This document shows positions 1 through 7,601 of a stretch of 13,675 nt of DNA, piece by piece. This DNA is from a bacterium (lineage in GTDB: Bacteria; Bacteroidota; Bacteroidia; Cytophagales; Thermonemataceae). Position 1 is the first letter of the stretch, and the number at the start of each line of letters is the position of its first letter. Position numbers and translations under genes: made by a program. Under the pieces are notes generated by a model that saw only the letters and a program-made list of their open reading frames with translations, did no database searches and was not told where the DNA came from. Where the stretch lies: assembly GCA_025362415.1 (NCBI GenBank), contig JANYGM010000205.1, positions 1-13,675 on the forward strand. The letters are read 5' to 3'.

Positions 1-1282
1 TGTTGGCAGTTTCAACAGATTTTACAAGGGCTTGCACCTCCTGCGACTTCAAATCATAACTATTTTGCAAGTTACTGATATTAGATACCTGATTGACAAC
101 TTCTATGTAACCATTCAAAATAGTACGTTCATAATTAAAAACTGCCTGCTTTTGCCTTGCATTAGAAGAATAATATTCTGCTTTGAGCGCATTTCTATTG
201 ATAAGAGGAGCAATCAAATTTCCTGCAACAGAAAAAAGCAAAGACTCGGGCAGTTGTAGCAAATATTGTGGCTTGAATGCCTCAAAACCAACTCCTCCCA
301 TAATCACCAAAGAAGGATAAAAATTAGCTCGTGCTACTTTTACATCTATTTTAGCCGCCTCCAACTCTTGCTCTGCTCTCCTAATATCAGTACGGTTGAT
401 AAGCAACTGTGAGGGAACGCCTGCAGAAATAGTCTTAGGAACGAAAGTATTGAAAGTAGTAGAATTCCTTTGGATAGTCTGCGGATACCTACCCAACAAA
501 AAATTGATTTTATTCTCTGCTTCAATTATTCTCTGTTGAATATCATATTGACGACTTCGGGTATTAAATACCAACGCCTCAAACCTGCGCACTGCAAGCT
601 CCGTAACTCGTGCCGCTTGTTTTTGCAACTTAATAACGGCTAAAGCATTCGTCTGAATCTCAATGTTTTTTTTGAGAACGTCTAACTGATTATCTAGTGC
701 CATAAGCTCATAATAAGAATTAGCAATTTCAGCCACCAAATTAGTTATCATAAAGTTTTTACCTTCAATAGTAGCCAAATACCTATAAATGGCAGATTTT
801 CGGGCATTGCGTAGCTTGCGCCAAATATCCACCTCCCACGTAGCAAAAGCTCCTAGTACAAAATTTCCGACAGGGTCAGAGATTCTGCTACCTTTAATGG
901 TACTTATCTCTTGACCAGCACCTTTGAGCGTATATGCGCCTACCTTATCCACACCAACGCCCACCATAGGACTTACAAAAGGTAAATATGCGCCTTTCCT
1001 TGCTCTTATTTCATTTTGAGTAATATTTACTTGTTGTCGCATCATATTTAGCTCCTGATTATTGCTAAGTGCCGTATCAATAAGCGCACTCAAGAATGGG
1101 TCAGTAAAAAACTCTTTCCAGTTGATAGCTCCCGTATTTGTAGTATCACTTGGAAGATTATTATAAGTGGCAGAAACTTTCTTATTTGCGTCTCTAGTCG
1201 TAAGAACAGGAATACAAGATGAAAAAAACATCATCATCATAAACACTATTACTAAATTTAGATATATTATTCTTCTAGTCAT
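1..1282 (-). CDS. TolC/OprM-like outer-membrane efflux lipoprotein (C-terminus outside window)
   Basis: Outer-membrane channel of a tripartite efflux system (OMF/NodT family). The reverse strand from the ATG at 1282 stays open to the window edge, giving 427 codons; the usual length is about 450-490, so only the end is missing. The start MTRRIIYLNL and the stretch up to FFSSC (Cys23) look like a lipoprotein signal peptide with lipobox, so the protein is probably lipidated. Family hallmarks follow: a TWEVDIW-like segment near residue 150, the periodic helical segment AARVTELAVRRFEA, the INFLLGRYP motif, and the second-repeat segment INRTDIRRAEQELEAAKIDVKVARANFYPSL. These match the two-fold OEP domain repeat that builds the trimeric channel. 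It lies downstream of, and in the same direction as, the AcrB-like gene and the adaptor, which fits an adaptor-pump-channel operon. The 714-bp gap before it is unusually long and filled with tandem repeats, so its expression could differ from that of the upstream genes. Confidence 0.93.
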   Translation of the reverse strand, partial: MTRRIIYLNLVIVFMMMMFFSSCIPVLTTRDANKKVSATYNNLPSDTTNTGAINWKEFFTDPFLSALIDTALSNNQELNMMRQQVNITQNEIRARKGAYLPFVSPMVGVGVDKVGAYTLKGAGQEISTIKGSRISDPVGNFVLGAFATWEVDIWRKLRNARKSAIYRYLATIEGKNFMITNLVAEIANSYYELMALDNQLDVLKKNIEIQTNALAVIKLQKQAARVTELAVRRFEALVFNTRSRQYDIQQRIIEAENKINFLLGRYPQTIQRNSTTFNTFVPKTISAGVPSQLLINRTDIRRAEQELEAAKIDVKVARANFYPSLVIMGGVGFEAFKPQYLLQLPESLLFSVAGNLIAPLINRNALKAEYYSSNARQKQAVFNYERTILNGYIEVVNQVSNISNLQNSYDLKSQEVQALVKSVETAN

Positions 1283-1321
1283 TTTATTGGTAATTATTTT
1301 TTAATTATTATTAGGGTTTTT

Positions 1322-1510
1322 GTCAATATTATTGGCAACGGTGTCAATATTTTATATTCTGTTGTCAATATTATTGATAACGGTGTCAATATTTTATATT
1401 CTGTTGTCAATATTATTGACAACGGTGTCAATATTTTATATTCCGTTGTCAATATTATTGATAACGGTGTCAATATTTTACATTCCGTTGTCAATATTAT
1501 TGACAACGGT
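1322..1510. repeat. 42-bp-period tandem repeat with internal dyads (4.5 copies)
   Basis: Copies begin at 1322, 1364, 1406, 1448 and 1490, exactly 42 bp apart, the last being a half copy. Each unit is two diverged 21-bp halves, both beginning GTCAATATT. Across unit junctions lies an inverted repeat with arms CCGTTGTCAAT and ATTGACAACGG around ATT. It is perfect (11-bp arms) at 1485-1509. At 1401-1425 and 1443-1467 one pair is replaced by a combination that becomes G:U in RNA of one strand. The array sits between the RND gene and the outer-membrane channel gene, inside the presumed operon transcript. Function is unknown. It is not a CRISPR because there are no unique spacers. Confidence 0.9.
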
Positions 1511-1514
1511 GAGT

Positions 1515-1800
1515 ATATTATCTTGTCCGTTGCAGTTATTATCTTGTCCTTTACAGTTATTATCTTGTTTGTTCAAGTTATTATCTTGTTTATTCAAGTT
1601 ATTATCTTGTTTATTCAAGTTATTATCTTGTCCTTTACAGTTATTATCTTGTCCTTTACAGTTATTATCTTGTTTGTTCAAGTTATTATCTTGTTTGTTC
1701 AAGTTATTATCTTGTTTATTCAAGTTATTATCTTGTTTGTTCAAGTTATTATCTTGTTTGTTCAAGTTATTATCTTGTCCTTTACAGTTATTATCTTGTT
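1515..1800. repeat. 21-bp-period minisatellite of three unit types (13 copies plus a partial)
   Basis: Units start every 21 bp from 1515, and the last partial unit starts at 1788. All share TTATTATCTTG followed by one of three ten-base tails: A = TCCTTTACAG, B = TTTGTTCAAG, C = TTTATTCAAG. The first unit has a diverged A tail. The order is A'-A-B-C-C-A-A-B-B-C-B-B-A, so units 1-5 and 6-10 look like a 105-bp duplication. B and C contain the dyad CTTG-N6-CAAG. It directly abuts the 42-bp array and shares its 21-bp spacing. Being a multiple of three it keeps several frames open on both strands, but no frame has a credible start or ribosome binding site. The remaining gap bases (1801-1930, 1958-1996) show no gene. 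Confidence 0.93.
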
Positions 1801-1930
1801 AAGTATAAGATAAATTTGCAAATGTATTAAAATGTCGGTGCGTACTTTTGTGGTTGCCCAAACTTGCAAAATTAACAGGACAAAAAAAACACAAAATAAA
1901 ATATAAAATCAAGTTTTAACCTATTCAAAC

Positions 1931-1957
1931 AGGGCGACCACAAGGGTACGCCCCTAC
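1931..1957 (-). repeat. GTAGGG...GGTCGCCCT hairpin repeat, copy 1
   Basis: The reverse strand reads GTAGGGGCGTACCC, then TTGTGGTCGCCCT. It folds with ACC/GGT and GGGCG/CGCCC around a CTTGT loop. A second copy in opposite orientation lies at 5233-5259, so the two copies bracket the AcrB-like gene. It is GC-rich compared with its surroundings, as expected of a REP-like interspersed element. It lies between the pump stop codon and the minisatellite. Confidence 0.75.
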
Positions 1958-1996
1958 ATTTTTTTAAACTTATTTTACATTTTTATCATTATCTTC

Positions 1997-4900
1997 TTAA
2001 TTTTCTTCAATACTCTCGTCTTTATGCAGTTCTGCGCTGTGGTGGTCTTCTGTGAGTGGCTCAAAATCTTCATTATTGATAAGTTTTTTGCCTTCACCTA
2101 TTTTAGCAAAGATATAATACAAGCCAGGAATAACAATCACGCCAAAAACAGTTCCAAAAATCATACCTCCCATTGCAGATGCGCCAATAGTACGGTTTCC
2201 AATAGCACCAGGACCTGACGCAACAATCAATGGAATTAAGCCCGCAATAAAAGCAAATGAAGTCATAAGAATAGGACGAAAACGAGCCCTAGCTCCTTCT
2301 ATGGCAGCATCAAAAATAGACGAACCTTGTTCGTTTTTTTGGACAGCAAACTCTACAATAAGCACAGCATTTTTGCCCAAAAGCCCAACAAGCATCACAA
2401 GTGCTACTTGCGCATAGACATCATTAGAAACGCCCATCAATTTAATAAACAAAAACGACCCAAAAACTCCAGCAGGCAATGAAAAAATCACCGCAAAAGG
2501 CAAAATAAAGCTTTCATATTGCGCAGCAAGCACCAAATACACAAAAATCAACACAATAAGAAAGATATAAACCGCCTCATTGCCACGAGAAACCTCATCT
2601 TTGGAAAGCCCAGCCCAATCAATATCATACCCTTTTGGTAATGTTTTTTTAGCTACTTCTTGTATGGCTTCAATGGCTTGTCCGCTACTGTATCCAGCCG
2701 CAGGTGCGCATCTAATAGGTGCAGTTGTGTAGAGATTATACCTATTTATCTCGTAAATTCCCTGTGTTTTTTTGAGCGACATAAAGGCAGAATAAGGCAC
2801 CATCTCGTTACGGTCATTTTTTACATATAATTTCAAGATATCAGTGGGTAATCTTCTAAAAGCAGGGTCAGCCTGCACAAATACCTTGAAAAAACGCCCA
2901 AACTTAATGAAACCAATATCATAGGTACTCCCAACCAAAACAGACAAATTGTCCATTGCACGCCCAATAGACACACCTTTTTGCATAGCGAGTTTATTAT
3001 CAATCTCTAATTCGTATTGCGGATAATCCGTTCTATAAAAAGTAAACAACGAAGTTAGTTCCTTGCGTTTTTCAAGGTCTTTCATAAACTTTGTTGTAAC
3101 CTCGTTTAGGCGGTCATAATTAATGTCGGTATTTTTATCCAAAAGTTGCAAGGCAATACCTCCTGCTGCCCCATAACCAGGCACTGCGGGCGGGTCAAAA
3201 AACTCAATTTTTGCACCAGGAATCTCTTTTACTTTCTCTTCTAATTCTAATACAATCTCTTGCGCTGTGTGGTGGCGTTCGTGCCACGCTTTTAGGTTAA
3301 TAAGGCAAGTACCAGAATTAGAACCACGCCCTTGCGTGAGAATTTCGTAGCCTGCAAGTGAAGAAACAGACTTTACGCCATCAACTTTCATAGCAACCTC
3401 TTGCAACTGACGACTAATGGCGTAGGTTCTTTCTAAAGTAGAGCCAGGTGGCGTTTGAAGTACGGCATAAATAAGTCCTTGGTCTTCTGCAGGCACAAAA
3501 CCTGCAGGAAGATAACTCACAAGCCCAAAAGCTCCTAAGCTAAAGCCCACAAGCACCAAAACAGTTACTATTCTTTGCTTGACAATAAGACGTAATAAAG
3601 CCACATAAACATTTGTCAGTTTCTCAAAACCGCTATTAAAACCTCCAATAAACTTATCAAACCACGTTTTTTTCTTTGTTTTTCCGTGAGAATTTTTAAG
3701 TATCATAGCACACAATACAGGCGTAAGTGTCAGGGCGACAATTCCAGAGATAACAATAGAAGATGCCATTGTAATAGCAAATTGTCTATAGAAAACGCCC
3801 ACAGGACCAGACATAAATGCCACAGGCACAAATACAGAGGTCATCAAAAGGGTGATAGCAATAATAGCTCCGCTGATTTCGCCAAGCACTTTTTTGACGG
3901 CACTAAACGGCGTTAGATGCACTTCCTCCTCCATTTTAGCGTGTACCGCCTCCACAAACACAATGGCATCATCTACCACAATACCAATGGCAAGCACGAG
4001 CGCAAACAAGGTAATCAGATTGATATTTAGCCCAAAAGATTGCATTACAAAGAACGCCCCAATCAAAGACACAGGCACTGCCAACGTAGGAATAAGGGTA
4101 GAACGCCAATCTCCAAGAAAAATAAACACAACCAACGACACTAATATAAAAGCATCTCTCAAAGTATGGATAACTTCATCAATAGAGGCATCAAGGAACG
4201 TAGAAACGTCATAACTAATCTCGTATTCCACGCCTGGTGGAAAGGATTTTTTGAGTTCTTCTAATTTCTCTTTCAAACGGTTGATTACATCTGTTACATT
4301 ACTTCCAGGCGTTTGGTTGAGCAAAATAGCCGCAGAGGGAAACTCATCTTTATTAGAGTAAATATCGTAATATTCACTTCCAAGTTCTACTTCTGCCACG
4401 TCTTTAAGGCGCAAAATCTGCCCTCCTGGACTTGCTTTTATGATTACATCTCTGTATTGTTTTTCATCACTATAACGCCCTTGATAAGTAAGTACATATT
4501 CTATGGACTCTGAACGCTTACTATCTGCTCTGCCTATCCTACCAGGTGAACCAATAATACTTTGTTCGTCTAGTGCCTTCATTACATCAGCAGACGAGAT
4601 ATTGTAAGCACGCATACGGTCTGGGTTTAGCCAAACACGCATAGCATATTGTCGGCTACCAAGAATGGTTGCTTGTCCTACGCCTTCTATCCTTTGCAAT
4701 TCTGGCAGCATATTGATATAAGCATAATTAAATATAAACTTCATATCAGTATTTGTCTTATCTTTCCCATAAAGATTGACATACATTAGCATATTAGGCT
4801 GCAAAAGCTGAATTCGTATTCCTTCTAGTTGGACAAGTGAGGGCAGTCGGCTCTTCATTTGTTCAATACGGTTGTTGATATTTACGACTGCTTCATTAGG

Positions 4901-5197
4901 ATTTACCCCTTTATTGAAGACAATTTGTATGTTTGCCTCTCCTGAGCTGGCGGCAGTAGAAAATATGTATCTGATGCCTGGAACACCATTGATTACTTGT
5001 TCTAAGGGAATAAGTACGGAGTTAGTCAGTACAGTTGCACTTGCACCTGGATAAGACAAATAAACAATTACTAACGTGGGCGCAATGTCAGGGAATTGTG
5101 ATTTTGGTAGTGTATTCATAGACAGCATACCTGTAAATACGAACACTATAGAAATCACAATGGCAAGCACTGGTTTTCTTATAAATTGCTGAAACAT
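1997..5197 (-). CDS. AcrB-like RND (HAE1) multidrug efflux pump, inner-membrane subunit
   Basis: Proton-driven inner-membrane pump that moves hydrophobic or amphiphilic compounds from the periplasm and outer leaflet into an outer-membrane channel. At 1066 residues it matches the family length (AcrB has 1049). It shows the classic layout: TM1 near residues 10-30, a periplasmic porter loop to about 335, a TM2-TM6 block at 340-500, TM7 near 545, a second porter loop to about 870, and TM8-TM12 at 875-1030. Proton-relay residues are present: Asp409-Asp410 in IGIVVDDAIVFVE, Lys942 in GLLGKNAVLIVEF and Arg974 in ARFRPILMTS. FVPAEDQG and AAQYESF are also family-typical. The C-terminal tail after 1040 is acidic. 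It is preceded by the adaptor gene and followed by the outer-membrane channel gene, all on the same strand. The substrate cannot be read from the sequence. The start MFQQFIRKP is the normal HAE1 N-terminus. Confidence 0.97.
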   Translation of the reverse strand: MFQQFIRKPVLAIVISIVFVFTGMLSMNTLPKSQFPDIAPTLVIVYLSYPGASATVLTNSVLIPLEQVINGVPGIRYIFSTAASSGEANIQIVFNKGVNPNEAVVNINNRIEQMKSRLPSLVQLEGIRIQLLQPNMLMYVNLYGKDKTNTDMKFIFNYAYINMLPELQRIEGVGQATILGSRQYAMRVWLNPDRMRAYNISSADVMKALDEQSIIGSPGRIGRADSKRSESIEYVLTYQGRYSDEKQYRDVIIKASPGGQILRLKDVAEVELGSEYYDIYSNKDEFPSAAILLNQTPGSNVTDVINRLKEKLEELKKSFPPGVEYEISYDVSTFLDASIDEVIHTLRDAFILVSLVVFIFLGDWRSTLIPTLAVPVSLIGAFFVMQSFGLNINLITLFALVLAIGIVVDDAIVFVEAVHAKMEEEVHLTPFSAVKKVLGEISGAIIAITLLMTSVFVPVAFMSGPVGVFYRQFAITMASSIVISGIVALTLTPVLCAMILKNSHGKTKKKTWFDKFIGGFNSGFEKLTNVYVALLRLIVKQRIVTVLVLVGFSLGAFGLVSYLPAGFVPAEDQGLIYAVLQTPPGSTLERTYAISRQLQEVAMKVDGVKSVSSLAGYEILTQGRGSNSGTCLINLKAWHERHHTAQEIVLELEEKVKEIPGAKIEFFDPPAVPGYGAAGGIALQLLDKNTDINYDRLNEVTTKFMKDLEKRKELTSLFTFYRTDYPQYELEIDNKLAMQKGVSIGRAMDNLSVLVGSTYDIGFIKFGRFFKVFVQADPAFRRLPTDILKLYVKNDRNEMVPYSAFMSLKKTQGIYEINRYNLYTTAPIRCAPAAGYSSGQAIEAIQEVAKKTLPKGYDIDWAGLSKDEVSRGNEAVYIFLIVLIFVYLVLAAQYESFILPFAVIFSLPAGVFGSFLFIKLMGVSNDVYAQVALVMLVGLLGKNAVLIVEFAVQKNEQGSSIFDAAIEGARARFRPILMTSFAFIAGLIPLIVASGPGAIGNRTIGASAMGGMIFGTVFGVIVIPGLYYIFAKIGEGKKLINNEDFEPLTEDHHSAELHKDESIEEN

Positions 5198-5232
5198 TTT
5201 GTTTTTGTTTTAATTTTTTATTTAATTTATTT

Positions 5233-5259
5233 GTAGGGTGCGACCCTTGTGGTCGCCCT
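5233..5259 (+). repeat. GTAGGG...GGTCGCCCT hairpin repeat, copy 2
   Basis: Reads GTAGGGTGCGACCC then TTGTGGTCGCCCT, matching copy 1 (1931-1957) except for a few bases near the 5' side. Here the stem is GCGACC/GGTCGC closed by TAGG/CCTA around the same CTTGT loop. The differing bases keep pairing possible in each copy. It lies 36 bp upstream of the pump start codon, inside the presumed adaptor-pump mRNA. Confidence 0.75.
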
Positions 5260-5303
5260 ATCGTCAAATGTATTTTTTAGGCGTTTTGTGTGCATTTCTG
5301 TCG

Positions 5304-5393
5304 TGTTGTCAGGTGTTTCCACCTGACAACAAATGCGCTTTTAGATGCTATTTATTGTCATTTATTGAAGTTGGGTGGAAACACCCGACTTCA
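5304..5393. repeat. Two related hairpin elements in inverted orientation
   Basis: Hairpin 1 has perfect 12-bp arms, TGTTGTCAGGTG (5304-5315) and CACCTGACAACA (5320-5331), with a TTTC loop. Hairpin 2 has arms TGAAGTTGGGTG (5366-5377) and CACCCGACTTCA (5382-5393) with one T/G mismatch and a GAAA loop. Read on the reverse strand, hairpin 2 becomes GTCGGGTG-TTTC-CACCC, close to the core of hairpin 1, so the two look like diverged copies of one element facing opposite ways. Both are inside the adaptor-pump gap. Neither is followed by a convincing T-run, so they are probably not intrinsic terminators. Confidence 0.8.
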
Positions 5394-5408
5394 CAGACAT
5401 ACAATAAA

Positions 5409-5429
5409 CTCACAACTCACAACTCACAA
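5409..5429 (-). repeat. Heptamer repeat TTGTGAG x3 abutting the adaptor stop codon
   Basis: On the reverse strand three exact copies of TTGTGAG follow the adaptor stop codon TAG (5432-5430) with no spacer. The same heptamer, also starting immediately after a TAG stop, occurs at 8157-8184. The tract is transcribed if the adaptor and pump form an operon. Confidence 0.85.
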
Positions 5430-6512
5430 CTATTCTGCGTGTATTTTTAGTCCAGAGATAACTGTTTTTGGGTCAACGAATTTGTAGGTTATTTTGTCGT
5501 TTTCGTTTACAATACGCAAACCTTCCAAAAGTATTTTATCTGTTTCTTTGATGTCTCCTGCAATGACGTACAAATCTGGCATTTCAGCCACAATAGTAAT
5601 TTTCCTTGATTTGACTACATTATTTTTATCCACCACATACACGAATTTTTTGTCTAACACTTCAAAAGTTGCTTTTTGAGGAATGATAAGGGCATTTTTT
5701 AGTGGAACATTCACTACTATATTCCCAGTTTCTCCGTGTCTTAATAATCCTTCTGGATTGTCAAATGTTGCTCTAAAAGCAATAGTTCCTGTTTCGTTGT
5801 CAAAATCAGCCTCAATGGCTTTCACTTGTCCTGGATGCTTGAACATTACATTGTTAGCCATTTTTAGCTGCACTGCCATTACGCTATCTTTTTTCACAGT
5901 AGCTTTGTAGTCCAAATATTCTGCTTCTGGCACATTGAAATACACCCATATTTGGGTAATGTCGGAGAGTGTTGTGAGCAAATTTCCTTCTTCCAAAAGG
6001 CTACCAAGTCGTACCTGAAACCTGTCCATAATACCCGTAAAAGGTGCTCTAATGGTTGCAAAGCCCAAATGTACCTGCGTTAATGATAATTCTGCTTGTG
6101 CTTGTTGGAGTTTTGCCCTTGTGAGTGCAAGTTGGTTAGCTGATACTACGTTGCTGTCGGCAAGGAATTTGGTATTTTTGTATTCAATTTGTGCGTAATC
6201 TGCCTCTGCTTGTGCTTTTTGCATTTCTGCTTGATATTGCAAAGGTAAAAGTTGGAACATAAGTTGTCCTTTTTGCACCATTTGTCCTTCATCTACAAAA
6301 ATATGTTGTAAATAACCTCTATCCAACACTCGCAGTTCAATGTGTTGAATGGCACGAATTTGAGCTACATATTCTTTTGTAACTAAGGTATCTTTACGTA
6401 ACGGACTGGTTACGAGATAGCTAACTTCTTCTTTTTTCTCTTCTGCGTGTGGCTTACAACTTGTGTAGCACAAGAGAATAATTAGGCAAGTGAAAACGGT
6501 TTTGATATTCAT
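5430..6512 (-). CDS. RND efflux periplasmic adaptor lipoprotein (MexA/AcrA/HlyD family)
   Basis: Membrane fusion protein linking the inner-membrane pump to the outer-membrane channel. It has 360 residues, typical of the family. The N-terminus MNIKTVFTCLIILLCYTSC is a lipoprotein signal with the lipidated Cys at residue 19. The order is: beta-barrel/lipoyl start around 45-60, lipoyl half-motif FVDEGQMVQKGQLMFQL (about 72-88), an alpha-helical hairpin rich in Ala/Gln/Glu at about 93-148 (QAEADYAQIEYKNTKFL ... LQQAQAELSLTQVHL), the returning lipoyl half ATIRAPFTGIMDRFQVRLGSLL (about 152-173), then beta-barrel and membrane-proximal domains. It is the first gene of the operon, with the pump starting 232 bp downstream. 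No regulator gene is adjacent. The 217-bp stretch between it and the next gene to the right should hold the promoter, but I could not identify a convincing TAnnTTTG motif there. Confidence 0.95.
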   Translation of the reverse strand: MNIKTVFTCLIILLCYTSCKPHAEEKKEEVSYLVTSPLRKDTLVTKEYVAQIRAIQHIELRVLDRGYLQHIFVDEGQMVQKGQLMFQLLPLQYQAEMQKAQAEADYAQIEYKNTKFLADSNVVSANQLALTRAKLQQAQAELSLTQVHLGFATIRAPFTGIMDRFQVRLGSLLEEGNLLTTLSDITQIWVYFNVPEAEYLDYKATVKKDSVMAVQLKMANNVMFKHPGQVKAIEADFDNETGTIAFRATFDNPEGLLRHGETGNIVVNVPLKNALIIPQKATFEVLDKKFVYVVDKNNVVKSRKITIVAEMPDLYVIAGDIKETDKILLEGLRIVNENDKITYKFVDPKTVISGLKIHAE

Positions 6513-6729
6513 ATTCTTTATAATTTATTGAGTTGGTTAATGTAAATAGGTTAAGATTTTGCAAAAAAAAGATATAAAAGCTACATACGACCAATATTAG
6601 TAATTATAATTTTAAGAAAGTATAATTGTAAATATTGGAGTAATACTATTTTTATAAACAAAAATCTACCTCAAAAAATATAGTTAAAAAACATCATTTT
6701 TGAGCTAAAAATAGAAATTTAGGAGAGAA

Positions 6730-7119
6730 TTACAATCTAAAACGGTGAAGGGAAAGCGTGATGCTTTTACTGATTTTAGATTTAAGATTAGGTAAATGGC
6801 AAGTTAGCCACTTAATTATTTGAGAATGAAAAAAATTTTTTTGAAATTTAAGAGAAAAGTACAGCAATGAAAAATTACTATTGTTAATAAATAGTTTTGA
6901 ATTTTCATTGTCTTCTTGCTCTGTTTTTTCTTCAATTTTTTCTATCTCGCTTGCTAATGAACTCACAAATTTTGCCCAAAAACTACTTTCTTGTTTTTGA
7001 GTGTAAGAATTTTCTTGAGATATTTTTGCGGAAGGGGTATAGAAATTTGCTAATGTGATGTTTGAGATAAACATCATTATCATAAGGATAGAACAATATT
7101 GCAAAAATCTACGTTTCAT
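6730..7119 (-). CDS. Small exported hypothetical protein
   Basis: I do not recognise a family. The likely start is the second Met (7119), giving 129 residues beginning MKRRFLQYCSILMIMMFISN, a good Sec signal peptide probably cut after TLA. A start at 7176 is also in frame, but the promoter motif at 7174-7203 would place the RNA start downstream of it, and the extra 19 residues would mask the signal peptide. The mature part has a short charged segment (EIEKIEEKTEQEDNENSK), then an aromatic and basic C-terminal half (LLYFSLKFQKNFFHSQ ... SLHRFRL). Small exported proteins with this pattern (signal, acidic linker, aromatic tail) occur in Bacteroidota, but no function is inferred. It is divergent from the OmpH-like genes and stands alone. 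Confidence 0.6.
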   Translation of the reverse strand: MKRRFLQYCSILMIMMFISNITLANFYTPSAKISQENSYTQKQESSFWAKFVSSLASEIEKIEEKTEQEDNENSKLFINNSNFSLLYFSLKFQKNFFHSQIIKWLTCHLPNLKSKISKSITLSLHRFRL

Positions 7120-7173
7120 TGGATTGGCACTACATTTTTTCGTATTTCCTAGTATTTTTGGAAATACATAGTG

Positions 7174-7203
7174 CAAATTTACTACAAAAAATCATAAAAC
7201 AAA
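7174..7203 (-). promoter_or_regulatory. Bacteroidota-type promoter for the exported hypothetical gene
   Basis: On the reverse strand TTTG (7203-7200), 18 bases, then TAAATTTG (7181-7174). This fits the Bacteroidota -33 TTG / -7 TAnnTTTG consensus. RNA would start near 7167, about 48 nt before the ATG at 7119 and past the upstream ATG at 7176. Confidence 0.65.
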
Positions 7204-7372
7204 CTTTTTCTAGTAAATTTTCTAAATATTTTTATAATTCATAATGATTATGATATGATTAGTGTGGTTATTGAGTTTTCAAAATGTACATAAGTTAAGT
7301 TTCTCTAATTAGTTTGTGTTAAGGCAATGGCAAAATTATATATAATTAACTGATTATGAATATTTTGTATTC

Positions 7373-7396
7373 ATTCATAATTCATAATTCAGAATT
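7373..7396. repeat. Heptamer repeat ATTCATA/ATTCAGA
   Basis: Three units of period 7 (ATTCATA, ATTCATA, ATTCAGA) plus ATT. They lie in the 482-bp divergent intergenic region between the exported hypothetical gene and the first OmpH-like gene. Apart from this and the two promoters, 7204-7420 is AT-rich and shows no gene. Confidence 0.6.
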
Positions 7397-7422
7397 AAAA
7401 ATCCACAATTACTTAAGTGTTT

Positions 7423-7453
7423 TTTGATTTTTATTTATTTTCCCTTATCTTTG
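7423..7453 (+). promoter_or_regulatory. Bacteroidota-type promoter for the OmpH-like gene pair
   Basis: TTTG (7423-7426), 19 bases, then TATCTTTG (7446-7453), an exact TAnnTTTG match with good spacing. RNA would start near 7460, leaving a leader of about 140 nt before the ATG at 7602. The first bases of that leader could form an imperfect stem: TAGCC-T-AAAC at 7463-7472 with GTTTGGCTA at 7488-7496. Confidence 0.75.
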
Positions 7454-7601
7454 CACAAAAATTAGCCTAAACGAATTTAATAAGAAAGTTTGGCTAGGTT
7501 TTTGATAAGTATAAAATGTTCCATAAAAAATGTGTTTGTAGCCTTTTGAAGTGTAAAAGGCGTTAGAAACAAAGTTTAGAGAAAAGTTTAAGAATTTAAT
7601 T

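Noticed and set aside
1322..1800. CRISPR array
   Set aside because: Units are contiguous with no unique spacers, the period is too short, and no cas gene is near.
1294..1813. Several open frames on both strands encoding 7- or 14-residue repeats (for example QDNNLNK repeats)
   Set aside because: They arise because the repeat periods (21 and 42 bp) are multiples of three. Starts are only chance codons (such as TTG within a unit), no ribosome binding or signal features exist, and a stop closes the heptad frame just upstream.
1931..5259. Composite transposon carrying the pump gene between inverted repeats
   Set aside because: The 27-bp repeats look like hairpin elements rather than transposon ends. 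No transposase or target-site duplication was seen, and the operon order is the normal one.
7119..7176. N-terminal extension of the exported hypothetical protein from the ATG at 7176
   Set aside because: It overlaps the promoter motif and would place 19 residues before an otherwise good signal peptide.
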